Positions 36,648 through 45,668 of a DNA stretch of 64,000 bases are shown here, in pieces. Origin of the DNA: Chitinophagaceae bacterium (lineage in GTDB: Bacteria; Bacteroidota; Bacteroidia; Chitinophagales; Chitinophagaceae); NCBI GenBank assembly GCA_947447465.1, contig CANFKE010000005.1, positions 1 to 64,000 of the forward strand, in the 5' to 3' direction. A program made the position numbers and the translations under genes. Position 1 is the first letter of the stretch. Each line of letters starts with the position of its first letter. Under the pieces are notes generated by a model. It worked only from the letters and a program-made list of their open reading frames with translations. It was not told where the DNA came from and made no database searches.

Positions 36648-36670
36648 AGACTGTTTTTAAACGTTACAAT

Positions 36671-36700
36671 AAGGCAGAGAAACCGCAATTTCTCTGCCTT
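36671..36700 (+). terminator. terminator after YtxH gene
   Basis: AAGGCAGAGAAA (36671-36682) pairs with 36689-36700 around a 6-base loop, followed by ATTTTTTATG. Confidence 0.9.
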
Positions 36701-36803
36701 ATTTTTTATGAAATAAACCTGAAGTGATCTCTTTCCCTCACTGGTCGAATCGTCTGCAACGTCCCACCTCATGAAAGCATCCAGCTTGCTTAATACAACA
36801 AAT

Positions 36804-38111
36804 CTACCCCTCACTCAAAGCCCCATAACTCCCATCTCCCAGCAGATCAAGGTCCACATCCATACCCGATATGCCCTCTATTGATCCGCGGATATGTGCT
36901 GCATTAAGTAACACCTTTTCCAGTTGTTTTTCACGGGCTTTCCATAGCTTTTCCATCTGGTCTCGTTCTTTTTGTATAGATATTTTCATGCCCATAAATC
37001 CTTCACGTATAGCGCCCCATTGCTCAGCAAATTCGCTGCTTACGAGGTAGTTGTAAAGCAGGGTCATTTTGTCGCCTTTGTTCTCCTGGCTCTTGCCTGC
37101 GTTATATACTTTTATCACAGCATCGCGCAGCACATGCACCAGTGGCTTGGCATCGGCAAAGCTGCAGATCCATATACCCTGGCGTTCGCCAAAGTCTTCC
37201 ATATCCTTAGGCATAGCCTGTGTTACTATCACGGCAACATCAGCGCCCAGTGCGCGCATGTCGGCCTTTAGCTTCTCTATCCACTCTTCGCTAAAATCTT
37301 TGGTTCGTTTACTTTCAAAGATGATCTTACCACATTCCTGTCCATAGCTGTTGCGTACGGTCTGTATGCAATCAGCACCCCTTACGCCCTTACCCACCTC
37401 ACTTATCAGGTCAAAGGGGAAAGAGTGCCTCAGCAACTCCTCCAGTGCCAGTTCCTGCACCTCGCCCTGTAGCTGCATCGAGCCCTGCTCCGCTTTACGC
37501 TTCATCTCTTCTACCAGTTTGCGCTGGTCTTCCAGTTGCTTGTCTTTTTCTTTCAGCTTCATCTGGAATTCGGCATCGCGCAGCTTATTCTTTTCTTCTT
37601 CTTCTTTCTTTATCTGCTCGCCCAGTTTAGATCGCTCATCTGCCAGTTTGCGTTGTATCTCCAATTCCAGTTCAGCCTCACGTGTCTGTAATGTCTGCAT
37701 CTGTTTCAGAAACTCCAGTTCTTTCTGGCGGGCTTCGGTCAGCTTGGCTTCATTGGTCTTATTAGCGTCCTTCAGCATTACCAGCTCATTCTCATAGTCA
37801 CTCTTTATCTTCTGTGTCAACTGCAGCGATATTTCGCTCTCCAATGTCTTTTTGTGTTCGTCCAGTTTTTTGGCCATTTCCTGCTCCTGCATACGCATCT
37901 GTGCCTGCAGTTGTTCCTGCGCCTTCTGCACCTGCTCCTGTTGCTGTAGTATCTGTGATTCTCTGGTAGCGAATTTCTTTTCTTTCTCTCTCATTTCCTC
38001 CTGATACCGCTGATTGAATTCCTTGCGCATTGTCTCCCTGATGGTCTGGGCCAGCGCTTCTGTAGGTTCAAACTGGTGGTTGCAATTCGGGCAGATGATG
38101 GTTGTTGACAT
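36804..38111 (-). CDS. DUF2130 protein: zinc-ribbon, long coiled coil, nuclease-like C-terminal domain
   Basis: A 435-aa cytoplasmic protein. It begins with a CPNC motif (7-10) that looks like half of a treble-clef or zinc ribbon. Residues about 22-215 are a very long Glu/Lys/Gln-rich coiled coil. The C-terminal DUF2130 domain contains a conserved block with D247 and, 19 residues on, ESK (266-268) within GKIIFESKRTKDFSEEWIEKLKADM, an arrangement suggestive of a PD-(D/E)xK nuclease core. That nuclease reading is my inference from the pattern. No restriction or defence neighbours are visible. Confidence 0.8.
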   Translation of the reverse strand: MSTTIICPNCNHQFEPTEALAQTIRETMRKEFNQRYQEEMREKEKKFATRESQILQQQEQVQKAQEQLQAQMRMQEQEMAKKLDEHKKTLESEISLQLTQKIKSDYENELVMLKDANKTNEAKLTEARQKELEFLKQMQTLQTREAELELEIQRKLADERSKLGEQIKKEEEEKNKLRDAEFQMKLKEKDKQLEDQRKLVEEMKRKAEQGSMQLQGEVQELALEELLRHSFPFDLISEVGKGVRGADCIQTVRNSYGQECGKIIFESKRTKDFSEEWIEKLKADMRALGADVAVIVTQAMPKDMEDFGERQGIWICSFADAKPLVHVLRDAVIKVYNAGKSQENKGDKMTLLYNYLVSSEFAEQWGAIREGFMGMKISIQKERDQMEKLWKAREKQLEKVLLNAAHIRGSIEGISGMDVDLDLLGDGSYGALSEG

Positions 38112-38176
38112 ATATAGTGGCAGTGACTGTTAAGGAAACAAATTTCAGATTTATTTCGTCATCTTCACTTAGTTTT

Positions 38177-38184
38177 TATTTTTG
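38177..38184 (+). promoter_or_regulatory. -7 element TATTTTTG upstream of PorE-like gene
   Basis: A perfect TAnnTTTG, 17 bases before the ATG at 38202. An out-of-frame ATG directly follows the element. Confidence 0.55.
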
Positions 38185-38201
38185 ATGTACTTTTCAGCAG
38201 A

Positions 38202-40103
38202 ATGCGCCGGATAACAATATTGTTTTTATGTTGTGTACTACTTTGTGGTGCTGTTTTCGGACAGTCACGCAGACGGGCGCGTCATTTTTACAGTTCTGCA
38301 CAGGAAAACTGGCATGGCTGGCATAAGAGTGAGGCTTATAGAAAAATGCTTCGCTCTATAAAGAAAGAGCCTCATTCCCCTAATGCCTACAGTCAGTTGG
38401 GTGAATGGTATTACACTCAGCAAAAATTCACTGAGGCCGCCGGCATATTCAGAGATGCGTCATTAAATTGTCCTAATGGCAGGATATACTTTGCAATGCC
38501 CTTTGCAAAGAGCTTATTAGGTGCGGGTATGCCCGACAGTGCACTGAAGATCATCAATGCTCATATTGGGGGCAAAGATGCCGCAGGGTGGAACAAACTA
38601 AGGGATCAGTCTTATTTTATTCAGCATGCTTACAGGAATATGCATGCAGAGTGGCCTGTAAATCTGGGGCCAAGGATCAATTCTAAATATCCAGAATTAT
38701 TTCCCGTACAGACCACCGATAGCAGTGTGCTGTATTTTACACGCCGTGTGAATAATATGGATGAGGATATTTTCATAGTGCACAGCGATAGTTGTGGTGA
38801 ATGGTTGCGTCCTGATAATATGGGGACCCCTCCCAACACTGTTTGTCATGAAGAAGGAGCGTTTATTTCAGCCGACGGTCACTACCTGTTTTTCTCGCGC
38901 AGCGATAATCGTACAGACAATGGCTGGGCTGCCGGGGGATTCGATCTGTTCATGGCATATCGCATAGCATTAGATAGCGAGTGGACCGTTCCGCAAACAT
39001 TTGGCGGCACTATCAACAGTCCTGCTTATGAAGGTATGCCTTGTGTTTCGCCTGATAATCGTACCCTCTTTTTTGTTAGCGACAGACCCGGTGGTTACGG
39101 AGGGTTGGACATATGGATGTCTAAGTTTGAGAACAGCCGCTGGCAGTTGCCGGTAAATGCTGGGCCTGCAGTTAATACTGCTGGTGATGAGACCGCACCT
39201 TTCATTGCTCTGGACAATAAGACCTTACTTTTTACCAGCAATGGTCATCCTGGTATGGGTGGCACTGATATCTTTATCAGTAAAAAGATAGACGATACCA
39301 CATGGGGAAAAGCGGAGAATGCCGGTTATCCCATAAATACTGCTTTCAATGAACAAAGTGCATGGATAACTGCAGGCGGCAAGAAATTATATTTTGCTTC
39401 AGACAGGCAGGGCCCTCCCGGCAATTATGATATCTATGAGACCTCGGTATCACGAGCTATGCAGCCGGATCCTGTCAGCTTTTTTACCGGCATCATCTAC
39501 GATAGTCTTACCAGCACACCCCTCAATTTTGCAGCTATTTATCTGATGAATGCACGCACCGGCGATACCATCTATACCTTTCAGAGCAATAGGGGCGACG
39601 GTAGTTTTCTTATGCCGCTGTTCATGAATATCGAATATGCCATGCACACAACCCACATCGGATACTTGGATGTAAAAGATACATTCACATTCGACAGGCC
39701 TTATACCTATCAGCCATACGTACACAATGTGGCTATGTTGCCGGATGATTATAAGGAGCCTATTCACGACAGCTTGCTGGCTACCATTCACTTTGATATC
39801 AATAAGGTAGAACTTACCAATGCCGATGTGGCTGCCATTGTTAAGGGTATAGATCCTTTCTTACTGGAAAAGGGATATGTGCTGTATGTCAATGCATATA
39901 CAGACAACACGGGTACGCCTATGCTCAATGAAGAATTATCTGATAAACGAGCTCAGCAAGTAGCCGGTGTGCTTGTTAAACTGGGTGTAGATGAGTCGTC
40001 AATTACTGCTAAAGGTTGGGGTGAGGCCAATGCCATAGCGCCTAACGATACTGAGGATGGGCAGAAGAAGAACAGAAGAGTAGAAATAAGATTGAGAAGA
40101 TGA
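38202..40103 (+). CDS. PorE-like OmpA-family protein (TPR, PD40 propeller, OmpA domain)
   Basis: 633 aa. An N-terminal signal peptide (about 1-20) is followed by a TPR-like helical region (about 45-130) and a WD40/PD40-type propeller (about 170-420, repeated motifs such as FFVSDRPGGYGGLDIWMSK and LLFTSNGHPGMGGTDIFIS). A carboxypeptidase-regulatory-like segment (about 425-510) precedes a C-terminal OmpA peptidoglycan-binding domain (ATIHFDINKVELTNAD ... NRRVEIRLRR). This order is the one known for PorE, a T9SS component that links the machine to peptidoglycan. Without the other por genes nearby the assignment is likely but not certain. Confidence 0.82.
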   Translation: MRRITILFLCCVLLCGAVFGQSRRRARHFYSSAQENWHGWHKSEAYRKMLRSIKKEPHSPNAYSQLGEWYYTQQKFTEAAGIFRDASLNCPNGRIYFAMPFAKSLLGAGMPDSALKIINAHIGGKDAAGWNKLRDQSYFIQHAYRNMHAEWPVNLGPRINSKYPELFPVQTTDSSVLYFTRRVNNMDEDIFIVHSDSCGEWLRPDNMGTPPNTVCHEEGAFISADGHYLFFSRSDNRTDNGWAAGGFDLFMAYRIALDSEWTVPQTFGGTINSPAYEGMPCVSPDNRTLFFVSDRPGGYGGLDIWMSKFENSRWQLPVNAGPAVNTAGDETAPFIALDNKTLLFTSNGHPGMGGTDIFISKKIDDTTWGKAENAGYPINTAFNEQSAWITAGGKKLYFASDRQGPPGNYDIYETSVSRAMQPDPVSFFTGIIYDSLTSTPLNFAAIYLMNARTGDTIYTFQSNRGDGSFLMPLFMNIEYAMHTTHIGYLDVKDTFTFDRPYTYQPYVHNVAMLPDDYKEPIHDSLLATIHFDINKVELTNADVAAIVKGIDPFLLEKGYVLYVNAYTDNTGTPMLNEELSDKRAQQVAGVLVKLGVDESSITAKGWGEANAIAPNDTEDGQKKNRRVEIRLRR

Positions 40104-40150
40104 TAGGGAATCAGCCGACCGGCACATTACCGATCAGCCGATTCAATTGC

Positions 40151-40534
40151 TTATTTATTTGAGTGCATGGCCATGCCATTGCCTTCACTGTCTGTGAAGA
40201 AAGCCATATAGCCTATCTCATCATTGATCTTTGTTTTAGGCATCATTACTTTTCCGCCTGCGGCTTCAACCTTACCCAGCGCAATATTCAGATCAGGATT
40301 GCCATTCAGATAGATCTTTGCGCCGTCAGCACTTGGTCGATGCATAGGGCCTTGAACTAATCCGCCCGATACTTTACCATTCATATATTCTGAAGGGAAG
40401 AATGCCATCTTCATCCCCATCATATCCATGTCTTCCATTTTTACATCAAACACGGCTTCATAGAATTTCTTGGCTCTGGTAATATCACTTACTGATATTT
40501 CGAACCAGTTCAGCGCATTGGTTGTTTCGTTCAT
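40151..40534 (-). CDS. VOC (glyoxalase-like) family protein
   Basis: 127 aa from the ATG at 40534 (the longer frame from 40573 adds 13 residues). It starts NWFEISVSDITRAKKFYEAVFDVKM and ends with EIGYMAFFTDSEGNGMAMHS, the paired beta-alpha-beta-beta-beta modules of the vicinal-oxygen-chelate fold. Members include glyoxalases and resistance proteins; the substrate is unknown. It is transcribed divergently from the GlxA-type regulator, whose promoter lies in between, suggesting regulation by it. Confidence 0.8.
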   Translation of the reverse strand: MNETTNALNWFEISVSDITRAKKFYEAVFDVKMEDMDMMGMKMAFFPSEYMNGKVSGGLVQGPMHRPSADGAKIYLNGNPDLNIALGKVEAAGGKVMMPKTKINDEIGYMAFFTDSEGNGMAMHSNK

Positions 40535-40673
40535 AACATTTGTTTTAACTGGTGAGTGAAAAAATGCTGACACTTACTGCTGCTCTATATTTATATTGGC
40601 AGAGTGAATATCTATTGCAAACATAATCTGTTTGGCTACAATCTAGAGCGTGTGCAAACGACAATATGAGGGG

Positions 40674-40704
40674 TTGTTTGCGCCAAATAATAGCTGTAGA
40701 TTTG
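40674..40704 (+). promoter_or_regulatory. promoter of GlxA-type regulator (TTG-N20-TAGATTTG)
   Basis: TAGATTTG at 40697-40704 is a perfect -7 element. A TTG at 40674-40676 lies 20 bases upstream, as expected for a Bacteroidota -33/-7 pair. The ATG follows at 40728. Confidence 0.65.
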
Positions 40705-40727
40705 TTTGTATATATAATCTCAAAATC

Positions 40728-41705
40728 ATGAAACATATTTCTATCATCGTTCCTCGAGGAGAGTATATAATGAGTAGTGTTCTTGGTACCTATAAGATAT
40801 TCGTATCTGCCAATAACTATCTCACTCAAACGGGGCGTACCCCAATGTTTCATGTCAGGCTTATTGGTCTTGATCATCAGTCAACTTTGCATGGTGGTGC
40901 ATTCTCTGTTCACCCCGATGCTATGCTTGGTGAAGTACAACATAGCGACCTTATCATCATACCGGCGATCGTGGCGGGGCATACGGCTCAAAATGCCGAG
41001 TTCATACCCTGGATCAAGGAAGCGCATGCTAAAGGCGCAGAAGTGGCCAGTTTGTGTACCGGTGCTTTTCTGCTGGCTAATACAGGGCTGCTGGATGGTA
41101 AGCATTGTTCTACCCACTGGGCCGCAGCAGATGCTTTCAGGCAAATGTTTCCTCAGGTCACTTTGATGGCAGATAAGATCATTACAGACGAGCAGGGCAT
41201 ATATACAAGTGGCGGTGCTTATTCCTTTCTGAACCTCATCCTGTATATAGTAGAGAAGTATTGCGGACGCGATGTAGCTATATTTTTAGGCAAGTTGATG
41301 GAAATAGAAATTGACAGAGATAATCAATCTCAGTTTGCTATTTTCAACGGTCAGAAAGATCATGAAGATGAACCCATCAAACAGGCGCAAAACTATATGG
41401 AAGCCAATGTCGGGGAGAAGATGACCATTGAGCAGGTCGCAGGTCTTTTTGCCATCAGCAGACGAAATTTTGAAAGAAGATTTAAGAAGGCTACAGCCAA
41501 TACACCGGTCGAATACCTGCAAAGAGTGCGTATAGAGGCAGCAAAGAAAAGTCTGGAAACAGGAAGGAACAACGTAAACGAAGTGATGTATGCGGTTGGC
41601 TATACCGACGGTAAAGCATTTCGTACAACATTCAAAAAGATAACCGGTTTATCTCCGCTGGAGTACCGAAAGAAATATGCAGCAAATAGCGCGATGATGA
41701 TGTAG
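40728..41705 (+). CDS. GlxA-type transcriptional regulator (DJ-1/PfpI domain plus AraC HTH)
   Basis: A 325-aa regulator. Residues about 1-190 are a DJ-1/PfpI-like domain with the nucleophile-elbow Cys in ASLCTGAFLLANTG. Residues about 215-320 are an AraC/XylS double helix-turn-helix (MTIEQVAGLFAISRRNFERRFKK, then NNVNEVMYAVGYTDGKAFRTTFKKITGLSPLEYRKKY). The ATG at 40728 is chosen because it sits 23 bases after a good promoter and begins MKHISIIVP. It likely regulates itself and the divergent VOC gene; the effector is unknown. Confidence 0.88.
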   Translation: MKHISIIVPRGEYIMSSVLGTYKIFVSANNYLTQTGRTPMFHVRLIGLDHQSTLHGGAFSVHPDAMLGEVQHSDLIIIPAIVAGHTAQNAEFIPWIKEAHAKGAEVASLCTGAFLLANTGLLDGKHCSTHWAAADAFRQMFPQVTLMADKIITDEQGIYTSGGAYSFLNLILYIVEKYCGRDVAIFLGKLMEIEIDRDNQSQFAIFNGQKDHEDEPIKQAQNYMEANVGEKMTIEQVAGLFAISRRNFERRFKKATANTPVEYLQRVRIEAAKKSLETGRNNVNEVMYAVGYTDGKAFRTTFKKITGLSPLEYRKKYAANSAMMM

Positions 41706-41769
41706 GTTTATCTTGCAGTGCATTTCATAGCTACATAAAAAACGGCACGATTTTAGTAACATTTTGATC

Positions 41770-42264
41770 ATGAGTATAAAGACATTTTTTATAGCACTTT
41801 TGGTTGCGGTGCCGGTTGTCGGCTTGTCGGTTAGCGCTTCTGCGCAACATAGAACAGTAAAGAAAGTCACGCCGGCTAAAAGCGCTAAGGTCACAGTTGA
41901 GCAGATATATTCTCTTATCAATAAGCATCGCACAAGTGTAGGTCTCAAGCCACTCAAGATGAATGCTGCTATCTGCAAAGAGGCAGACATGCACAGCAGG
42001 AATATGGCTTCAGGTAAAGTACCTTTCGGACATGATGGATTCGATGGCCGTTCAGACAGATTGATGGCTGCCATAAAGGGAGCCAATGCTTCCGGTGAAA
42101 ATGTTGAGTACACCACGGGAGATGCGGAGCGGGTCGTATATAATTGGCTGCATAGTCCTGTTCATAAAAAGAATATAGAAGGCGATTTTGATCTTACAGG
42201 TATAGGCATCGCAACATCTTCATCGGGGCAGGCTTATTACACACAGATCTTTATCAAAAACTAA
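41770..42264 (+). CDS. secreted CAP (SCP/PR-1) domain protein
   Basis: 164 aa. A signal peptide (about 1-27, ending SASAQ) is followed by a CAP/SCP domain: INKHRTSVGLKPLKMN, a GENVEYTTGDAERVVYNWLHSPVHKKNI block, and QAYYTQIFIKN at the C terminus. CAP proteins are extracellular, with lipid- or protein-binding roles reported in several lineages. No partner is obvious here. TTTG lies shortly before the ATG, but the element lacks TA, so the promoter is uncertain. Confidence 0.87.
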   Translation: MSIKTFFIALLVAVPVVGLSVSASAQHRTVKKVTPAKSAKVTVEQIYSLINKHRTSVGLKPLKMNAAICKEADMHSRNMASGKVPFGHDGFDGRSDRLMAAIKGANASGENVEYTTGDAERVVYNWLHSPVHKKNIEGDFDLTGIGIATSSSGQAYYTQIFIKN

Positions 42265-42400
42265 GTTGATTCTGTCTTCAGTATATGCAATTGGTAGTAG
42301 ATATCGGCATAGACAAATGTGCAGTAATAAGTGTCACATATTTCGATTCTTTCGGTATATAATTAACTTTTTAGCCATTTCCCCTTTTAGGCAATAACAG

Positions 42401-42408
42401 TATATTTG
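42401..42408 (+). promoter_or_regulatory. -7 element TATATTTG exactly 4 bases before pyk ATG
   Basis: A perfect TAnnTTTG followed by TAGT and the ATG at 42413. It predicts a leaderless pyk mRNA. The N-terminal MLHKTKIIATVGPAS aligns with pyruvate kinases, so the start codon is not in doubt. Confidence 0.65.
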
Positions 42409-42412
42409 TAGT

Positions 42413-43834
42413 ATGCTACATAAAACCAAAATTATCGCCACGGTAGGTCCTGCTTCTAATACTTATGAAAAATTGTTGGCCCTTGTGCAAGAGGGTGTGA
42501 ATGTTTTCAGACTCAACTTTTCTCACGGTACACACGAGCAGCACCAAAGTGTTATTGAGCACATAAAAGCTATCAACAGTACTTTTCCTTTCAATATCGC
42601 TATTCTTGCAGACTTGCAAGGCCCCAAATTGCGTGTAGGAGAGATAGAGAATAACGGAATAGAACTTGTAAAAGGAGATGAGTTCTATTTCTCTAACGAA
42701 AAGACAATAGGTACATTGGCCAATATCTATATCTCTTATCCTAACTTCCACATGGACGTGAAGATAGGCGAGAAAATATTGCTCGATGATGGTAAGATAG
42801 AAGTACTGGTGAAAGAAATCACACAGGATAACAGGGTAAAGGTTGAAGTGCTGACATCGGGGCTGCTATCCTCAAAGAAAGGTGTTAACCTGCCCGATAC
42901 AAAGATATCATTGCCTTCATTGTCAGAGAAAGATCTGAGAGACCTTGATTTTATCATTAGCCAGAATATTGACTGGGTCGCGCTTTCATTCGTTCGTCGT
43001 CCCGATGACGTCAATGATCTTCGCGCTATTCTCAAATCTAAAGGCAGTAATGCAAAGATCATCTCCAAGATAGAAAAGCCGGAGGCGCTCGAGCATCTCC
43101 GTGAGATCATTCTCGCTTCTGATGCCGTAATGGTAGCTCGCGGAGATTTGGGTGTTGAACTGCCTCTGGAGCAGATACCGATGATACAAAAGAACATCGT
43201 TCGTAAATGCATCCACCGTGCTAAGCCGGTCATCATTGCTACGCAGATGATGGAGAGCATGATCGATCGTACTCGACCTAATCGTAGTGAGATCACCGAC
43301 GTAGCCAATGCTGTATTGGAAGGTGCTGATGCGGTAATGCTGAGCGGAGAGACTGCTATGGGTCAATACCCTGAATTAGTGATACGTACTATGGTAAGCA
43401 TCATCAGAGAAGTAGAAAAGGAAGAAATGGTTTATAATCGTAACCTTACACCTCAGCCACATTCTCCTTCTTTCTATAGCGATGCGGTATGCTATAATGC
43501 CTGCGAAATGTCTAAAGATGTAAAGGCAAATGCGTTGATAGGAATGACACAGTCAGGTTACACAGGCTTCATGTTGTCCAGCTTCAGACCATTGTCTCCA
43601 TTATATGTATTTACCAAAACACAGACATTGGTCAACCAGCTAAGCCTTAGCTGGGGTGTACAGGCTTTCTATTACGATAAGGAAGAAAGTATGGATGCAA
43701 CAATCAACGATCAGATATCCATACTCAAAGAAAAGGGATTGCTGAATAGCGGCGATGTGGTCATAAATACAGGTAGTGTACCTATTCATGAGCACTTGCC
43801 TACTAACATGATCAAACTGACAAAGGTGGCCTAA
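42413..43834 (+). CDS. pyk: pyruvate kinase
   Basis: A 473-aa enzyme that converts PEP and ADP to pyruvate and ATP. It starts with the conserved KTKIIATVGPAS strand. Substrate and metal-binding blocks are present (ARGDLGVELPLEQIP, KPVIIATQMMESMI, DVANAVLEGADAVMLSGETAMG). The C-terminal domain is of normal length. It lies alone between the CAP gene and the DUF6992 gene. Together with pckA it makes this region relevant to the PEP-pyruvate node. Strong terminator at 43860-43884. Confidence 0.97.
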   Translation: MLHKTKIIATVGPASNTYEKLLALVQEGVNVFRLNFSHGTHEQHQSVIEHIKAINSTFPFNIAILADLQGPKLRVGEIENNGIELVKGDEFYFSNEKTIGTLANIYISYPNFHMDVKIGEKILLDDGKIEVLVKEITQDNRVKVEVLTSGLLSSKKGVNLPDTKISLPSLSEKDLRDLDFIISQNIDWVALSFVRRPDDVNDLRAILKSKGSNAKIISKIEKPEALEHLREIILASDAVMVARGDLGVELPLEQIPMIQKNIVRKCIHRAKPVIIATQMMESMIDRTRPNRSEITDVANAVLEGADAVMLSGETAMGQYPELVIRTMVSIIREVEKEEMVYNRNLTPQPHSPSFYSDAVCYNACEMSKDVKANALIGMTQSGYTGFMLSSFRPLSPLYVFTKTQTLVNQLSLSWGVQAFYYDKEESMDATINDQISILKEKGLLNSGDVVINTGSVPIHEHLPTNMIKLTKVA

Positions 43835-43859
43835 GGCTTTAGCTTAATTACAATACTAA

Positions 43860-43884
43860 GATCGCCCCGATTGTCGGGGCGATC
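43860..43884 (+). terminator. pyk terminator, 11-bp perfect stem
   Basis: GATCGCCCCGA (43860-43870) pairs with TCGGGGCGATC (43874-43884) around a TTG loop, followed by TATTTT. Confidence 0.9.
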
Positions 43885-43894
43885 TATTTTACCT

Positions 43895-43902
43895 TAGTTT
43901 TG
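43895..43902 (+). promoter_or_regulatory. -7 element TAGTTTTG upstream of DUF6992 gene
   Basis: A perfect TAnnTTTG 10 bases before the ATG at 43913, so the leader would be only about 5-6 bases. Confidence 0.55.
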
Positions 43903-43912
43903 TTGTACTAAA

Positions 43913-44533
43913 ATGTTATCCCAAGTGCGGCTCAGATATTTACTCATTTTATTGATCATTGTCTTTTTCTCAGGCGTATCTTCTGCTCAGATCAACTTCA
44001 GAGATACCGTAAAGGAATACAATAAACAACGCCTGCTCATTAATTTGAAGGGGATGCAGGTGTTGGGCGGTTGGGGGATCACTAACGTCGCATTGGGTAC
44101 AGCCGGCTATTTTGCCGCAAAGGATGATGAGTGGAAATACTTTCATGGCATGAATGCTGCCTGGGGGTTAATTAATACAGGCATTGCAGGCTATGGTATT
44201 GCCAGAGTAAAGAAGCAAGCACGTGAAAGGCCTGATCTCAATAAAGCCTATCAGCATTACAGGCAGGATAAAAAAGTATTGATGATCAATATGGGGTTAG
44301 ATGCCGTATATATAGGGGCGGGGTATTATCTCATGTCGCTCAGCAATTCAGATCACAGCAATCCTCAGCAATACAGAGGCTTTGGTCGTGCTGTCATGAT
44401 ACAGGGCGCTTTTCTGCTGGCTTTCGATAATATCCTGTTATTGTCACATAACAAATATAGTGGCCGTTGGGCCACTATATTAGATGAGGTCAGGTTTACC
44501 GGCGGTGGTCTCAGTTATGTTCACACATTCTGA
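43913..44533 (+). CDS. DUF6992-like exported/membrane protein
   Basis: 206 aa with an N-terminal signal sequence (to about residue 25, SSAQ). The pattern NKQRLLINLKGMQVLGGWGITNVALGTAGYFAAKDDEWKYFHGMNAAWGLINTGIAGYGIAR is characteristic of the DUF6992 family in Bacteroidota, with several weak hydrophobic helices. The function is unknown. Its 3' end overlaps the convergent rlmN 3' end by 13 bases. Confidence 0.7.
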   Translation: MLSQVRLRYLLILLIIVFFSGVSSAQINFRDTVKEYNKQRLLINLKGMQVLGGWGITNVALGTAGYFAAKDDEWKYFHGMNAAWGLINTGIAGYGIARVKKQARERPDLNKAYQHYRQDKKVLMINMGLDAVYIGAGYYLMSLSNSDHSNPQQYRGFGRAVMIQGAFLLAFDNILLLSHNKYSGRWATILDEVRFTGGGLSYVHTF

Positions 44534-45582
44534 GGTTCCGGAAATTTAGAAAGATCAATATTGGCAAGCTGTCCGCAGGCAGCATCAATGTCTTTTCCTC
44601 GGCTTTTGCGCACATGAGCGTTCACTTTATGTGCCGCCAGATATTTTAGGAATGCATCGGTCTTCTCTTCATCAGGCTTCTCAAACCTGATACCTTCAAC
44701 CGGGTTATATTCAATGATATTCACCAGGTCAGCGGGTACTTGTCTGTATATTTTTATCAGTTCGTCAGCATCTTTTATAGAGTCATTAAAGTCTTTGAAG
44801 AGTATATATTCAAAGGTGATCTTACTGCCGGTTTGTTGATAAAAATAATTGAGTGCCTCAACTAGTGTCTTCAGGTTGTTGGTCTCATTGATGGCCATTA
44901 TTTCATTGCGCTTCCTGTCATTGCAGGCATGTAGTGATAATGCCAGTTTGAACCTTACTTTGTCATCTCCCAGTTTGCGGATCATCTTGGCCACACCGGC
45001 TGTAGATACGGTTATGCGCCTCGGGCTCATGCCCAATCCGTCCGGAGATGTGATCTTGTCTATAGCTTTCAATACATTGTTGTAGTTCAGCAATGGCTCA
45101 CCCATACCCATGAACACGATATTGCTCAGCGGCTTACCGTGGTGTTTCAGGGCTATGTCGTTCAGTAAGGTCACCTCATCTACTATCTCATCAAAATCCA
45201 GATTGCGCTTGCGGTCCATTGTTCCCGTTGCGCAAAACTTACAGGCTAGTGAGCAGCCCACCTGCGATGATACACAGGCCGTCAGTCGCTTTTCTCCCGG
45301 TATCAATACGCTCTCTACAAAATAGTCATCATGCAATTGAAGACGGTTCTTTATAGTTCCGTCGCTGCTATACTGACTATGATTGTTCCTAACTTTAGGT
45401 ATCGTAAATTCGGCACTTAGTTTTTCTCTCAGTGCTTTCGGCAGATTGCTCATATCATTGATATCACCACTCGATTTCTGCCAGATCCATTCATAAACCT
45501 GTTTTGCCCTGTACTTAGGTTCCCCAAGCTTAGCCATCATTTCTTCCAGCTCAGCAAGGCTGCTGTCACGCAAATTCTTCAT
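44521..45582 (-). CDS. rlmN: dual-specificity 23S rRNA/tRNA adenine-C2 methyltransferase RlmN
   Basis: A 353-aa radical-SAM enzyme that methylates A2503 of 23S rRNA and A37 of some tRNAs. The cluster-binding CxxxCxxC is at Cys110, Cys114 and Cys117 (CSLACKFCATG). The methyl-carrying C-terminal Cys is at about residue 336 (DAACGQL). Length is normal. TATCTTTG ends four bases before the ATG, predicting leaderless expression. Its tail overlaps the DUF6992 gene. Confidence 0.96.
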   Translation of the reverse strand: MKNLRDSSLAELEEMMAKLGEPKYRAKQVYEWIWQKSSGDINDMSNLPKALREKLSAEFTIPKVRNNHSQYSSDGTIKNRLQLHDDYFVESVLIPGEKRLTACVSSQVGCSLACKFCATGTMDRKRNLDFDEIVDEVTLLNDIALKHHGKPLSNIVFMGMGEPLLNYNNVLKAIDKITSPDGLGMSPRRITVSTAGVAKMIRKLGDDKVRFKLALSLHACNDRKRNEIMAINETNNLKTLVEALNYFYQQTGSKITFEYILFKDFNDSIKDADELIKIYRQVPADLVNIIEYNPVEGIRFEKPDEEKTDAFLKYLAAHKVNAHVRKSRGKDIDAACGQLANIDLSKFPEPQNV

Positions 45583-45586
45583 GTCG

Positions 45587-45594
45587 CAAAGATA
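45587..45594 (-). promoter_or_regulatory. -7 element TATCTTTG exactly 4 bases before rlmN ATG
   Basis: On the minus strand TATCTTTG, then CGAC, then ATG. The spacing is identical to that at the dciA-like, prmA and pyk genes. Confidence 0.65.
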
Positions 45595-45668
45595 GAAGAT
45601 ATAAGCTGCATAAGTGTAGGGGAGTATGTTAATATTGATTATTGTCTTATATGGCTATTCGATACCGA

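Noticed and set aside
37351..37797. 148-codon Ser/Cys-rich frame opposite the DUF2130 coiled coil
   Set aside because: Reverse reading of Glu/Lys/Gln-rich codons; typical artefact.
42736..43308. 190-codon antisense frame in pyk
   Set aside because: Ser/Arg-rich shadow of a well-conserved pyruvate kinase.
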